Source of the DNA: Alphaproteobacteria bacterium
GTDB lineage: Bacteria > Pseudomonadota > Alphaproteobacteria > Rhizobiales > Aestuariivirgaceae
DNA length: 64,000 nt
Direction of reading: 5' to 3'
NCBI GenBank assembly: GCA_024642465.1
Contig: JAHEBA010000002.1
Location: 1-64,000 of the forward strand
Numbering within the stretch: position 1 is the first letter of the stretch; every line of letters starts with the position of its first letter. Below the pieces are notes generated by a model, which was not told where the DNA came from, did not search any database, and worked only from the letters and a program-made list of their open reading frames with translations. A program made the position numbers and the translations under genes. This document shows positions 1 through 8,764 of the stretch, piece by piece.

Positions 1-45
1 AAACGGCGCATATTCTCCACCGCTAGGAAATCGATTGGAAAAATC

Positions 46-507
46 ATGGCGAAGTCGCTCACCCTGAAACTTGTGCTGGGTTTTTGGCTTCTCGCCTTCG
101 CGCCGAACCTGGCGTCCGCTGTGCTGCGCATGATGGGGCGATATGCGGGCACCTTGACGGGCACGCTGCGGCCTGTCGAGGTTCCCCACAAGGTGACCTT
201 GCACCGGGGTCAGCTCCTTGGCGCACCGCTTGGCTGGTCATGGACGCTTGATCAAGATTGGGCAGCAACTTTCCTCAAGAAATGGAGCAGGCCCGGGGAA
301 CTGCTCAAGCTGGAAGTAGAAGCCGACAACATTCTCGCGGTCATCTGCGACCTCGCCGACACAGAAAAGCACGACGAATACGTTGTCGACCCAACGTTCG
401 CCTGCCAGCATTTTCCAAAGTACACACCAATGGATGCGAGCGCGGCGCGGGCCATGATCGACGAGGGTTTTCCCGTTTATGGCAGCTGCTTACTGCAGGC
501 CAGATAA
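46..507 (+). CDS. Hypothetical small exported protein
   Basis: A 153-residue protein that I do not recognise. It opens with a basic start, a hydrophobic stretch (about residues 6-25) and an Ala-Ser-Ala motif near residues 23-25, which together read as a Sec signal peptide, so the product is probably periplasmic or membrane-anchored. The rest is soluble and contains two cysteines (in ICDLAD and FACQHF) plus a third near the C terminus (SCLLQ). No catalytic motif is visible. It lies about 110 bases upstream of a diheme cytochrome c on the same strand, which may be only coincidental. Codon use and GC resemble the neighbours, so it is likely a real gene of unknown role. Confidence 0.6.
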   Translation: MAKSLTLKLVLGFWLLAFAPNLASAVLRMMGRYAGTLTGTLRPVEVPHKVTLHRGQLLGAPLGWSWTLDQDWAATFLKKWSRPGELLKLEVEADNILAVICDLADTEKHDEYVVDPTFACQHFPKYTPMDASAARAMIDEGFPVYGSCLLQAR

Positions 508-619
508 ATCAGCTTGAGCCTGCAGCCAGCCACCCATGCTTGGAGCCAACGTGAAAGCACAATAAAATCACGAAAACGATATCCGTAGCAGGTCAGCGAC
601 AGAACCGGAGGTGACCAGG

Positions 620-1342
620 ATGAGCGATTGCCTTTACGTTTCATGGCGCACGGCAGCCGTAGTGACATGTGTCCTGCTTTGCACGAGTTTGCCGGTGAGG
701 GCACAAGATCTCGCAGGCCAGCTCTCCACACTAAGCCTCGGTGGCCGCCTGTATGACAACCATTGGGCAATTATCGAGCGAGATCCGCCGGTCGAGAGCA
801 ACCCGCTTTACCCTGCCGGTCTTGCCGTTGCCACGGGTGAGACTTGGCGCTGTGTCGCCTGCCATGGTTGGGATTATCGTGGCCGCGAGGGACACCTGGG
901 ACGCGGGTCCCAATCGGTTGCCTTTGCGAGCTTGCGATCCAGTGCGGGCAAGCCGACAGGTGAGATCAAGTCGGAGACCCATGCAGCCATTACAATCAAG
1001 CTGTCCGACACAGAGCTTGAAGCTCTTTCGCTGTTCATAAGCGCTGGTCAGCATGACACGGCGAACGATCTGAAGGATGGCAAGTCAACCGGTGACGCAA
1101 CCAGCGGCAAGGACATTTTCGAAGGTGCCTGTGTCTCCTGTCACCAGGCGGATGGCAAGGCATATATCATCGGTGAACCGGGGGACAGGCCGTCGCTGGG
1201 CTGGGTTGCCACCCGCCGGCCTGAACAGGCCTTGCACAAGATCAAGAATGGCGTGCCGGGTGCTGACATGTTGTCGTTGCGCTTCCTCAGGCAGGAACAG
1301 CTGCTGGACCTGCTGGCCTACCTGCAGACGCTTGAAGAGTAG
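620..1342 (+). CDS. Exported diheme cytochrome c
   Basis: A 240-residue periplasmic electron carrier. The N terminus carries a signal peptide (hydrophobic core TAAVVTCVLLCTS ending VRAQ). Two c-type heme sites are visible: CVACH in the first half and CVSCH in the second, each followed by a small cytochrome-c-like fold. The late motif GADMLSLRFL can supply the axial Met of the second heme. ATG 620 is preferred over the in-frame GTG at 611 because a GGAGGTG Shine-Dalgarno sequence (607-613) sits seven bases before it. Such proteins pass electrons from periplasmic dehydrogenases to terminal oxidases. The partner is not evident here, although a flavin dehydrogenase gene lies 600 bases downstream. 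Confidence 0.85.
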   Translation: MSDCLYVSWRTAAVVTCVLLCTSLPVRAQDLAGQLSTLSLGGRLYDNHWAIIERDPPVESNPLYPAGLAVATGETWRCVACHGWDYRGREGHLGRGSQSVAFASLRSSAGKPTGEIKSETHAAITIKLSDTELEALSLFISAGQHDTANDLKDGKSTGDATSGKDIFEGACVSCHQADGKAYIIGEPGDRPSLGWVATRRPEQALHKIKNGVPGADMLSLRFLRQEQLLDLLAYLQTLEE

Positions 1343-1631
1343 GTCCGGCCCCAGAACTGGCTGAGGTTCAGGGATTCGCATAAAACAGCGTTATTGAAGG
1401 AGGGTGCGGCAAGTCGCAGGAGCGGCGCCCGAGGAAACTGGTTTTCTGCTTGCCGTTCGGCCGTAGTTGAAGGAAACGCAAGGTACCCTGTAGAAAAAGG
1501 GCACTGGCCGAGGCGTTCGGTCATGGCCAAAGTTCTAGGGAGGGCCGCGCGGCGACAATGCACCGAGCGTACGCACGATCCGACGTTGCATTCCTGCGCC
1601 TTCGAGCAACCTCGAACCGGAGCGTAGTCGC

Positions 1632-1805
1632 ATGGCAATCACAGACCAGACCGAAAGTGCACCCGTCGCGATCGTTACCGCGGCGGGCAAAGGGATGGGA
1701 GCGGCTTGCGCCGAAGCACTTGCGGCGGCCGGGTACCGGGTGGTCTTGATCTCACCCTCAGGATCGGCCCGCGCGCTGGCATCACGGCTGGCCGACTTGC
1801 ATTGA
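1632..1805 (+). pseudogene. N-terminal remnant of a short-chain dehydrogenase
   Basis: A 57-codon open frame encodes the start of a Rossmann fold: beta strand APVAIVT, the glycine-rich turn AAGKGMGAAC (pattern TGxxxGxG with one Gly replaced by Ala), helix AEALAAAGY, then strand RVVLISPSG. It stops abruptly at a TGA after SRLADLH, long before the catalytic Tyr-x-x-x-Lys of the SDR family (usual length about 250 residues). No continuation is found in the other frames of the 150 bases before the next gene. I read it as the 5' end of a deleted SDR gene. Confidence 0.6.
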
Positions 1806-1896
1806 CAGAGGCCTCGATATTTTCGACGTAACGGACTTTCGCCTTGCTACAGTCGAAAGTTACCGTACCAATGTCTTTGTGTCGTTGTTCGACTAG

Positions 1897-1916
1897 GGAG
1901 ATTTTCTGAGATCTCC
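1897..1916. promoter_or_regulatory. Short inverted repeat upstream of betA-like gene
   Basis: GGAGAT and ATCTCC flank an eight-base loop, about 40 bases before the start of the GMC dehydrogenase. It could be an operator half-site pair or a leader hairpin. No U-tract follows, so it is not a classic terminator. Confidence 0.25.
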
Positions 1917-1955
1917 AGAATACCTTGGGCTCCCGAAAATCAAAGGAAACACAAT

Positions 1956-3617
1956 ATGCCGAAGCAGGACGAGTACGACTACATTATCGTCGGCGCCGGC
2001 TCCGCGGGATGCGTGCTTGCAGCCCGATTAACCGAAGACCCTAGTATTACTGTTCTCGTAGTAGAGGCAGGAGGAACAGATCGTAGCCTGTTCGTCCGCA
2101 TGCCGATCGCATTGTCCATCCCGTTGCAAAGCGAAAAATACAGTTGGAGATATTTTACCGAGCCCGAGCCGTACATGAACAATCGGCGCATGTACTGCCC
2201 GCGAGGACGAATGATTGGTGGTTCCTCTTCGATCAACGGGATGGTCTACGTCCGTGGGCATGCACTTGATTTCGACGCCTGGGCCGGAAATGGCATGCCC
2301 GAATGGTCGTATGCGCACTGTCTTCCGTACTTCCGCAGGGCCGAAACGTATGAACGCGGCGGTAACGACTATCGGGGTGACGACGGCCCACTGTATGTTA
2401 CGGCGGGGAAGTTCCACAGCCCGCTCTACCAGGCTTTCGTAGATGCAGGCGTGCAGGCTGGTTACACCGCAACCGAGGACATGAATGGCTTCCAGCAGGA
2501 AGGCTTCGGGATCATGGACCGAACGACCAAGCATGGTCGTCGTTGGAGCGCGGCGGACGCTTACCTCAAGCCTGCGCTCAAACGCAGCAATCTACATTTG
2601 GAAGTACGTGCACTCACACATCGCATCCTCTTCGAAGGAAACCGCGCGAAAGGTGTGGAATTCGAACAACGGGGTACGATGCGGAAGGTCTATGCGGGTC
2701 GAAGTGTGATCCTTTCTGGCGGTACGATTAACTCCCCGCAACTCCTGCTGCTCTCAGGAGTCGGTTCGCGCAAGCACCTTGCTGATTTGGAAATTCCTGT
2801 GGTCGCAGATGTTCCTGGCGTTGGCGAAAACCTTCAGGATCACCTCGACTTCAGCATGCAGGTGGCGTGCACCCAGCCTGTCAGCTACTATCCGGCGACC
2901 AAACCGCTCGGCAAGCTTGGTGTTGGGATCAACTGGTTCCTGGGACGGGATGGTATCGGCAATACCAACCTCTTTGAGGCAGGTGGCTTCGTGCGTACAC
3001 GTCCCGACCTCAAGCAACCCAACCTTCAGTATCACTTCATGGCCATTGCCGCAGATTACAACGGCAATAGCGCGCAGGACACACATGCCTACCAGACAAT
3101 GATGAGCATGATGCTGCCTGAGAGCCGCGGACGTCTATGGCTCAGATCTCCAGATCCCACTGCCGCTCCGGCCATCCAGTTCAATTATCTCAGCACCGAG
3201 CAGGACCGTCGCGATGCCATTGACGCTGTACGCGTCACGCGGCGTGTCATGTCAATGCCGGCATTCGATCCCTACCGTGGAGAAGAATTGGCTCCCGGCG
3301 AGAACGTCAAGACTGACGATGAAATTCTCGCCTGGATACAGGCGAACGCGGAAACAGAATACCATCCCACCAGCACATGCACGATGGGTACCGACGACAT
3401 GAGCGTGGTCGATGCCGAACTGCGTGTTAATGGGGTTGAGAATTTGCGGGTTGTCGATGCGTCCATCATGCCGACCGTCGTCTCGGGAAACACCAACGCA
3501 GCGACCATCATGGTTGCGGAAAAGGCCGCAGACATAATTGCAGGTCGAACGCCACTGCCCGCTTCCTATGCACCTGTGTATCAGTCACCGCAGCGCATCG
3601 CGAGCGGGGGTCTCTAG
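1956..3617 (+). CDS. betA: GMC oxidoreductase, choline dehydrogenase (BetA) type
   Basis: A 553-residue FAD enzyme of the glucose-methanol-choline family. The ADP-binding motif [13 protein letters not shown] lies at about residues 13-25 and the first GMC signature around residues 80-105 ([19 protein letters not shown]). The second signature is [16 protein letters not shown], near residue 255. The catalytic histidine lies in [10 protein letters not shown] and the C-terminal flavin-binding segment is [21 protein letters not shown]. Long stretches match what I remember of BetA ([37 protein letters not shown]). BetA oxidises choline to betaine aldehyde, and often on to glycine betaine, at the membrane. 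A related alcohol substrate remains possible. AAGGAAA precedes ATG. No betB neighbour is present, but a BetI-like regulator and a betaine importer lie downstream. Confidence 0.8.
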   Translation: MPKQDEYDYIIVGAGSAGCVLAARLTEDPSITVLVVEAGGTDRSLFVRMPIALSIPLQSEKYSWRYFTEPEPYMNNRRMYCPRGRMIGGSSSINGMVYVRGHALDFDAWAGNGMPEWSYAHCLPYFRRAETYERGGNDYRGDDGPLYVTAGKFHSPLYQAFVDAGVQAGYTATEDMNGFQQEGFGIMDRTTKHGRRWSAADAYLKPALKRSNLHLEVRALTHRILFEGNRAKGVEFEQRGTMRKVYAGRSVILSGGTINSPQLLLLSGVGSRKHLADLEIPVVADVPGVGENLQDHLDFSMQVACTQPVSYYPATKPLGKLGVGINWFLGRDGIGNTNLFEAGGFVRTRPDLKQPNLQYHFMAIAADYNGNSAQDTHAYQTMMSMMLPESRGRLWLRSPDPTAAPAIQFNYLSTEQDRRDAIDAVRVTRRVMSMPAFDPYRGEELAPGENVKTDDEILAWIQANAETEYHPTSTCTMGTDDMSVVDAELRVNGVENLRVVDASIMPTVVSGNTNAATIMVAEKAADIIAGRTPLPASYAPVYQSPQRIASGGL

Positions 3618-3975
3618 CCCTTAACATCGTGGTTTTGAAGCTGGCAACAATCGCAACATTTGAGATGAGATAATGTCAGTAGGTTATGCTGTGGACGGAT
3701 CCTCCTCCGGCCTCGCGATGTGCCAAGTTTGCGATGTCATTTGAGGAACGGCCAAGAGGGGCTGACGGCAGTTAATGGCACAAAGCTGTCGGTGCAGGCA
3801 TTCGGATGGAAGCTTCAAAACCGTCTGTGGGCTCGCAGTATCGTTGATAAGACGACCTTCGCCACATCTAGAACAACCTCCAACTTCCAGCCAACGACAT
3901 TGACAAGTCGGCCAGGAGTAGCATATTGGATATGCATCCAAATTTTTGGTACATCATCAAGTCGGAGTCCTGAAC
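3618..3975. other. Intergenic region, no gene identified
   Basis: About 360 bases between the BetA-like gene and the desaturase. All frames are either broken by stops or give unconvincing translations. One short stretch ending at the TGA just before the desaturase start (ending DMHPNFWYIIKSES) looks mildly protein-like but lacks an upstream start. The segment probably contains the desaturase promoter. Confidence 0.3.
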
Positions 3976-4875
3976 ATGGGTGAAGCTGTCTCGACCGTGC
4001 GGGAAGAGTCGCATGTGGCCCGTCTTCACACCCCTGATTTTTGTGGTCGCACGCTGCGGCTTGAAGCGGTGCTGTTTGCCGTGTTTATCGGTGCAACCTT
4101 GCTGGCAGTCAGCGGCATCATTCCGCTGTGGGCTGGCGCTATGGCCAACACGGTATTCATCTACGCCTTGTACACCGTTGTGCACGAAGCCGTTCATGCA
4201 AACATCAGTTCGAGGCGCAAGGAGTTACGCTGGATCGACACTGTCGCGGGAATGATCGCCTGCGTTCCGTTGTGGCTCTTCTTTCATCAGCACCGCCGCC
4301 AGCACATGGTGCACCACACCCACACCAACGAGGACCTGGATCCCGACATTTACGCCCGTGGCAGTTTCCTGGGTTGGCTGTTCGTACGTCTGCCGATTAC
4401 GTTGGTCAATTACTTCAACCCGGTCCAGCACTATGATGACTGCAACCGGTTTGGCTGTACGGATAGGGAAAAGCTCTACACGGCGCTGACGTTCATTGCC
4501 TACAGCACCGTGGTGATCGGCGTGATTGCGGCAGGTTACTGGCGCGAGTTACTGGTTCTGTGGTTCATTCCGTGGTGGATCGGTCAGACAGTGATGCTCA
4601 CCTTTTTCACCTGGACGCCACATCATGATCATCACGAAACCGGTCGCTACCGCAACACCCGCGTATCGCTGTTTTCAGGCGCCAATTTCCTGCTGCAGGG
4701 TCAAAACTACCACCTCATACACCACATGGTCCCCTCGGTGCCCTATTATCGCTATGAGGCAGTCTACAAGGATCTTGAGCCGATCCTGCGAGGCCACGGC
4801 GTCAGGGTCGAGGGCTTGTGGCCTAACCCCGCCAATGAGGGTCATGGCAGCAGAATTGCGGCATCTGGCGGGTGA
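3976..4875 (+). CDS. Membrane fatty-acid desaturase / hydroxylase family protein
   Basis: A 299-residue integral-membrane di-iron oxygenase. Four histidine clusters are visible: HEAVH near residue 70, HQHRRQHMVHHTH near 104-116, HDHHE near 217, and YHLIHH near 250. These are the ligands of the non-heme di-iron centre of the desaturase/hydroxylase superfamily. Hydrophobic segments lie between the boxes. The histidine spacing is compatible with acyl-lipid desaturases and with carotenoid hydroxylases or ketolases, so the substrate is open. ATG 3976 with an upstream CGGAGT is preferred to an in-frame TTG at 3946. Downstream is a convergent EamA exporter. Its place in a quaternary-amine district is unexplained. 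Confidence 0.75.
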   Translation: MGEAVSTVREESHVARLHTPDFCGRTLRLEAVLFAVFIGATLLAVSGIIPLWAGAMANTVFIYALYTVVHEAVHANISSRRKELRWIDTVAGMIACVPLWLFFHQHRRQHMVHHTHTNEDLDPDIYARGSFLGWLFVRLPITLVNYFNPVQHYDDCNRFGCTDREKLYTALTFIAYSTVVIGVIAAGYWRELLVLWFIPWWIGQTVMLTFFTWTPHHDHHETGRYRNTRVSLFSGANFLLQGQNYHLIHHMVPSVPYYRYEAVYKDLEPILRGHGVRVEGLWPNPANEGHGSRIAASGG

Positions 4876-4881
4876 TAGCTT

Positions 4882-5790
4882 CTAGCGTCGGCGAAGCGGC
4901 AACACTTCCACCAGCCCGGCGCATACAATGAGGGTCGCGCCCAGCCCTTCCCGCCAGCCGAACGGTTCACCCGCCCAAAGCGCAGCTGTGATGCTGCCGG
5001 CCAGCACTTCCGTCATCAGCAGGATGCCGACACGGGCGGAGTCGATGCGCTGTGCTGCCCACACCACCAGGAAATTCGGCGGGACAAACACCACCAAGGC
5101 CAGCAGTATGATCCATGGCACTACCTTGGCTGCATTGTCCAACCGGACCAGGTCTGAATCGTAGCCGCTGGCAACCAGCAGAATCAGCATTGATGACATT
5201 AGCCCGCACAGGGAAAAGGCAAAAACCGGCAGGACAAGGCTGTGGGCGGGTGAAGCATGGCTGCGCTGGGTGCCCGCAGCCCAGCACATTCCACTGACCA
5301 GGGCTACCCAGTCTCCTGCGGTGTGCGGCAGTGGCAGGCCACCGGCAGTGCCCAGGATGGCCACCAGCCCGGACAGGCCAAACCCGATCGACAGGGCACG
5401 GCTCGGCGTCAGCCGACGACCGTAGAGCACTACATCGGCAAGTGTGCTCCATACCGGCGTCATGTAAAATAGCAGGATAGCGCGGACCACGTCCGTCATC
5501 ACCAGGCTGATGGTGTAGAGCGCGAAGGCAGTACCCAGCAGGAATCCTGTCAGCATCACATTCGTGACATTGTCCTGCCAGAGCCGCCGCTTGAACAACC
5601 AGGGCAGGGGGGCGAGTGTCGCCACCGCAAACAGGATAAGGCTGACCCAGGCCCCGCCTACGCCAGCATTCTCGATCATCCGGACGGGATACCAGAAGGC
5701 GCCCCAGGCTGTGCCGCACAGAGTAACGGCGGCGGCCGGGATGAACTGGCTCGCAGCCGTTGACTGCTTGCCTGAATCTGTCTCCTGCAT
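4882..5790 (-). CDS. EamA/DMT-superfamily transporter
   Basis: A 302-residue protein with about ten hydrophobic helices arranged as two repeated EamA halves, typical of the drug/metabolite transporter superfamily. Visible features are AWGAFWYPVRMIENAG at the start, helix-rich segments throughout, and the end-of-domain motif LLMTEVLAGSITAALWAGE in the second half, which is characteristic of DMT exporters. Such proteins export amino acids, purines or drugs across the inner membrane, and the substrate cannot be read from sequence. It converges on the desaturase with only six bases between stop codons. It is transcribed divergently from the quinone reductase, sharing a region that contains a strong dyad at 5879-5894. 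Confidence 0.8.
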   Translation of the reverse strand: MQETDSGKQSTAASQFIPAAAVTLCGTAWGAFWYPVRMIENAGVGGAWVSLILFAVATLAPLPWLFKRRLWQDNVTNVMLTGFLLGTAFALYTISLVMTDVVRAILLFYMTPVWSTLADVVLYGRRLTPSRALSIGFGLSGLVAILGTAGGLPLPHTAGDWVALVSGMCWAAGTQRSHASPAHSLVLPVFAFSLCGLMSSMLILLVASGYDSDLVRLDNAAKVVPWIILLALVVFVPPNFLVVWAAQRIDSARVGILLMTEVLAGSITAALWAGEPFGWREGLGATLIVCAGLVEVLPLRRR

Positions 5791-5878
5791 TGGCCCTCAG
5801 CGGCTCCCCGTATTTGTGTTGCCGCGAGGCCTTGCTTCCGATCGGGAATTTCAGTTGACCGCGGCGCTACCGTTTTGA

Positions 5879-5894
5879 TTAGATGATCATCCAA
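5879..5894. promoter_or_regulatory. Operator-like dyad between divergent genes
   Basis: TT-A-GATGATCATC-C-AA forms a near-perfect 16-base dyad with a perfect ten-base core. It lies in the divergent promoter region of the EamA transporter and the quinone reductase. Its form suits a TetR- or GntR-type regulator. The BetI-like TetR gene at 7051 is the obvious local candidate, but that assignment is inference. Confidence 0.4.
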
Positions 5895-6005
5895 AAAATT
5901 GGAAGAGCTTCTGAATGTCTGAAGGCGTGCGCCGGGTGCCGATCAGTCTGGTCCCGAGCCAGCCTGAATCAGAGGCGTTGAGGGGTGGGAAGAAGGATTA
6001 GGCCG

Positions 6006-7004
6006 ATGAAGATGAAGGCTATGGTCGTGACGGCGCTCGGCCGGCCTGACGTCCTCCAACTTGAAGAAATTGACCTTGCTTGGCCCCGGGGCGACCATGA
6101 TGTGCTTGTCGAACTCAAATTCGCCGCCCTGAACCCGGCCGACGTCTTCTTCCGCCAGCTTGGCGGCTATCTCGCCGGCGACCAGCCGTTCGTACTTGGT
6201 CACGATGGCATGGGCATCGTTAGACAAACCGGTCCCGCGGTTACCCGTGTGAAGGTCGGCGACCGGGTGTGTTTCTGCAACGGCGGCATTGGGGGAGATC
6301 TCGGCACCTATGCCGAGGCAGCTGTAGTGCCCGAAGAGCAGCTGGCAAAGGTTCCTAACGGCGTGGATGACCTAACAGCTGCAGCACTGCCTCTGGTATC
6401 AATCACGGGCTGGGAAGCACTTTATGACCGGACGAATGTCCGTGAAGGCGAATTCGTCCTGGTACATGGCGGGGCAGGCGGTACCGGTCACGTGGCAATC
6501 CAGCTTGCGCGTCTGTGCGGCGCGCGCGTGGCAGCAACGATAAGTTCTGATGAAAAGGCAAAAGTCGCCGAAGCGTGCGGTGCCGAGCAAACAATCAATT
6601 ACCGTGACACGGACTTTGTCGCCGCTGCACTCGACTGGTCTGGTGGACTGCAGGTCGCCTTCGATAACGCAGGCGCCGAGGTCATGCAGAAAACCTTCGC
6701 CGCCATGGCACCTTATGGTCGGGTGGTCACCCTGATGGGCACCCCGGGCGACGATGCCGACCAGACAGCCTACAATCTCAACCTGACCCTGCATAACGTA
6801 ATGATGCTGACCCCTATGTGGAAAGGCCTTCACGAGCGGTTACGGCAACAGGCTGATATCGTGCACCAGGCCCTGTCGTTGGCTGATGAGGGCAAGCTCG
6901 TAATTCGCCATGCTGCGACCTTTCCGTTGGCCGAAGCCGCAAAAGCCCATGCCTACCTGGAACAGGGTCAGGCCATCGGCAAGGTCACACTCGAAATCGG
7001 ATAA
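6006..7004 (+). CDS. Zinc-independent quinone oxidoreductase (MDR family)
   Basis: A 332-residue medium-chain dehydrogenase/reductase. The N-terminal GroES-like domain contains ALNPADVFFRQLGG and GHDGMGIV. The NADPH-binding Rossmann motif is VHGGAGGTGHVAIQLARLCGARV. It lacks the four structural-zinc cysteines and the catalytic zinc set, which points to the QOR/crotonyl-reductase branch that reduces quinones or enones with NADPH. ATG 6006 with the purine stretch AGAAGGA ten bases upstream is preferred over the GTG at 5985. The TetR regulator follows after 46 bases and then the zinc alcohol dehydrogenase, so the three probably form one transcription unit. Confidence 0.8.
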   Translation: MKMKAMVVTALGRPDVLQLEEIDLAWPRGDHDVLVELKFAALNPADVFFRQLGGYLAGDQPFVLGHDGMGIVRQTGPAVTRVKVGDRVCFCNGGIGGDLGTYAEAAVVPEEQLAKVPNGVDDLTAAALPLVSITGWEALYDRTNVREGEFVLVHGGAGGTGHVAIQLARLCGARVAATISSDEKAKVAEACGAEQTINYRDTDFVAAALDWSGGLQVAFDNAGAEVMQKTFAAMAPYGRVVTLMGTPGDDADQTAYNLNLTLHNVMMLTPMWKGLHERLRQQADIVHQALSLADEGKLVIRHAATFPLAEAAKAHAYLEQGQAIGKVTLEIG

Positions 7005-7050
7005 TTCAGAGCCACCCCAATTGCCCCCAAAGAATGGTGAACGAGAAAAG

Positions 7051-7674
7051 ATGTCGCCCCTTCGCACCAGCATTGAAGCCATTCGCCGCCACGACTTGAT
7101 CGAGGCGGCCTACCTGACATTTCTGGAGCATGGGCTTTCAGGCATGACCATGGCACGGATCGGCGAAAAGGCCGGCATGTCGCATGGCATCGTCAACTAC
7201 TACTTCAAGTCCAAGGACGAACTGCTCAGTGCGGTGGTGCGCAAGGCGAATTTCCTGATCATGCAGGAAACTGCTCTCCTGTTGCGTCAGGCTCATACTC
7301 CGCGTGGACGCATCACCGCGATCCTGAAGGGTAACTTCCGTCCCGACCTGTTCACGCGCGAAATCGCCCGTGCATGGGTGAGCTACTACGCCGTCATCGG
7401 GCAGAACCCGGATTTCGAGCGCCTGCAGACGGTGGTTGACCGGCGTCTGCAGTCCAACCTGATGCACGCCCTGCGCCAGATGCTGGATGAGGACGATGCC
7501 CGGTTCATCGCCACCGGCGTGGCTGTACTGATTGACGGGTTCTGGCTCAGACACGCCAAGTCAGGCGACAGGATGGATGCCGACCGGGCGATGGCCTTTG
7601 TCGAGCGCTATGTGGACCGTGAACTGGCGCGCAGCGAAGCTGTCGCCGTCAGGAACAGCAAGGAGCGCGTATGA
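7051..7674 (+). CDS. TetR-family regulator, BetI-like
   Basis: A 207-residue DNA-binding repressor. The N-terminal helix-turn-helix is RHDLIEAAYLTFLEHGLSG...IGEKAGMSHGIVNYYFKSKDEL (about residues 10-55). The C-terminal half carries features shared with BetI: GNF near residue 85, AWVSYYAVIGQNPDFERLQ, RRLQSNLMHALR, and the ligand-domain motif GVAVLIDGFWLR. BetI controls choline-to-betaine genes and responds to choline. The chosen ATG 7051 gives a product of the family's usual length (about 195-205 residues). Its stop overlaps the start of the alcohol dehydrogenase by four bases (ATGA), so the two are translationally coupled. It probably controls this cluster. Confidence 0.8.
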   Translation: MSPLRTSIEAIRRHDLIEAAYLTFLEHGLSGMTMARIGEKAGMSHGIVNYYFKSKDELLSAVVRKANFLIMQETALLLRQAHTPRGRITAILKGNFRPDLFTREIARAWVSYYAVIGQNPDFERLQTVVDRRLQSNLMHALRQMLDEDDARFIATGVAVLIDGFWLRHAKSGDRMDADRAMAFVERYVDRELARSEAVAVRNSKERV

Positions 7675-8696
7675 GTGAGACGATGTGGGCAGCCCGGCTT
7701 CAGCAGACCGGTCAGCCCCTTGTGATCGAGAAGATCCCGGTGCCGAAACCCGGACCCGGCGAATTGCTGGTCAGGCTGGAGGCATCAGGAATTTGCCATA
7801 CCGATCTGCACGTGGCGCACGGAGCAAATTTTCCGAAAGGTGCACCGCAACCGCTCACGCTCGGGCACGAGGGCATCGGGAAGGTCGTCGACAAGGGGCC
7901 TGGCACGACCACCGCGATCGGTACGCGCATTGGCGCACCGTGGTTGCACGACACGTGTGGCCATTGCCGCAGCTGCCTGACTGGACGCGAATCCTACTGC
8001 CCGTCCCAGCTCGCCCACGGTTATACGGCCCATGGCACCTATGCCGAATACGTGATCGTCAAGGAGAGTTTTGCTGCACCGATCCCTGGCCGTTTTGTCG
8101 CGCAGCGTGCGGCACCGCTGCTATGTGCCGGGATCACGGCCTTTGGTGGTGTCGAAAAGGCTGATCTTTCGCCCGGCAAGGTAGTGGTGATCCTTGGGTG
8201 TGGGGGACTTGGTCAATATGGCTTGCAGCTGGCACGGCTTGCCGGTGCGAGGGTGATCGCGATCGACGTCAATGCGGACAAGCTCGATCAGGCCCGGTTG
8301 ATGGGCGCAGAGGCCTGCATCCCGGCTGACGACCAGGCCGCCGATAAAGTCAGGGCACTGGGTGGTGCGGATGCGGTTCTCAACTTCGCTCCCACCGCCC
8401 GAATCTGGCCGCTGGTGACGGACATGGTCAACAATTTCGCTACCATCGTGTCGGTTGCCATGGTCGAGGAGCCCGTTCCGCTGGTGCTGGAATGGCTCAC
8501 CTATAATGGCGTTAACATCACCGGAACGAGTGTTGGTACGCGCCAGCAGATGCTGGACTTCCTGGAGCTGGCAGACAGGCACGATCTCGGAATCGATATC
8601 GAAACGGTCCGACTTGCAGATATCAACCATGCCCTTGCGCGACTTTCGCGCGGTGAGGTCCGTGGAAGGTTGGTGATAGATTTTGCTGCGGCTTGA
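7671..8696 (+). CDS. Zinc-dependent alcohol dehydrogenase (AdhP-like)
   Basis: A 341-residue medium-chain NAD-dependent alcohol dehydrogenase. Catalytic zinc ligands are the Cys of GICHTDLH, the His of GHEGIGKV and the Cys of LLCAGITAFGG. The structural zinc site is the four-cysteine loop CGHCRSCLTGRESYC. The NAD motif GCGGLGQYGLQLARLAGARV is followed by the acidic D of AIDVN, indicating NAD rather than NADP. It would oxidise primary alcohols or reduce aldehydes in the cytoplasm. Coupled to the TetR gene by an ATGA overlap and followed by a hairpin, then the Rieske oxygenase, it may process alcohols or aldehydes released during amine demethylation. Confidence 0.85.
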   Translation: MSETMWAARLQQTGQPLVIEKIPVPKPGPGELLVRLEASGICHTDLHVAHGANFPKGAPQPLTLGHEGIGKVVDKGPGTTTAIGTRIGAPWLHDTCGHCRSCLTGRESYCPSQLAHGYTAHGTYAEYVIVKESFAAPIPGRFVAQRAAPLLCAGITAFGGVEKADLSPGKVVVILGCGGLGQYGLQLARLAGARVIAIDVNADKLDQARLMGAEACIPADDQAADKVRALGGADAVLNFAPTARIWPLVTDMVNNFATIVSVAMVEEPVPLVLEWLTYNGVNITGTSVGTRQQMLDFLELADRHDLGIDIETVRLADINHALARLSRGEVRGRLVIDFAAA

Positions 8697-8721
8697 ACCA
8701 CGAATAGGTGGTGGTGGTTCA
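8694..8721. terminator. Perfect 8-bp inverted repeat after the alcohol dehydrogenase
   Basis: TGAACCAC (8694-8701, starting on the ADH stop codon) pairs with GTGGTTCA (8714-8721) across a 12-base loop. There is no U-tract, so it could equally be an operator or attenuator for the Rieske gene 43 bases downstream. Confidence 0.35.
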
Positions 8722-8764
8722 GACCAGGAGCAGGGCCGTCGTTTTTTTGGAGAAGGGAGTTCTC

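Noticed and set aside
1394..1627. Open frame of 77 codons between the cytochrome c gene and the SDR remnant
   Set aside because: Arg-rich, no ribosome site, no motif. Most likely non-coding.
7671..8696. Glutathione-dependent formaldehyde dehydrogenase, which would suit demethylation
   Set aside because: The protein is about 30 residues shorter than class III enzymes and its motifs fit the AdhP-like branch better.
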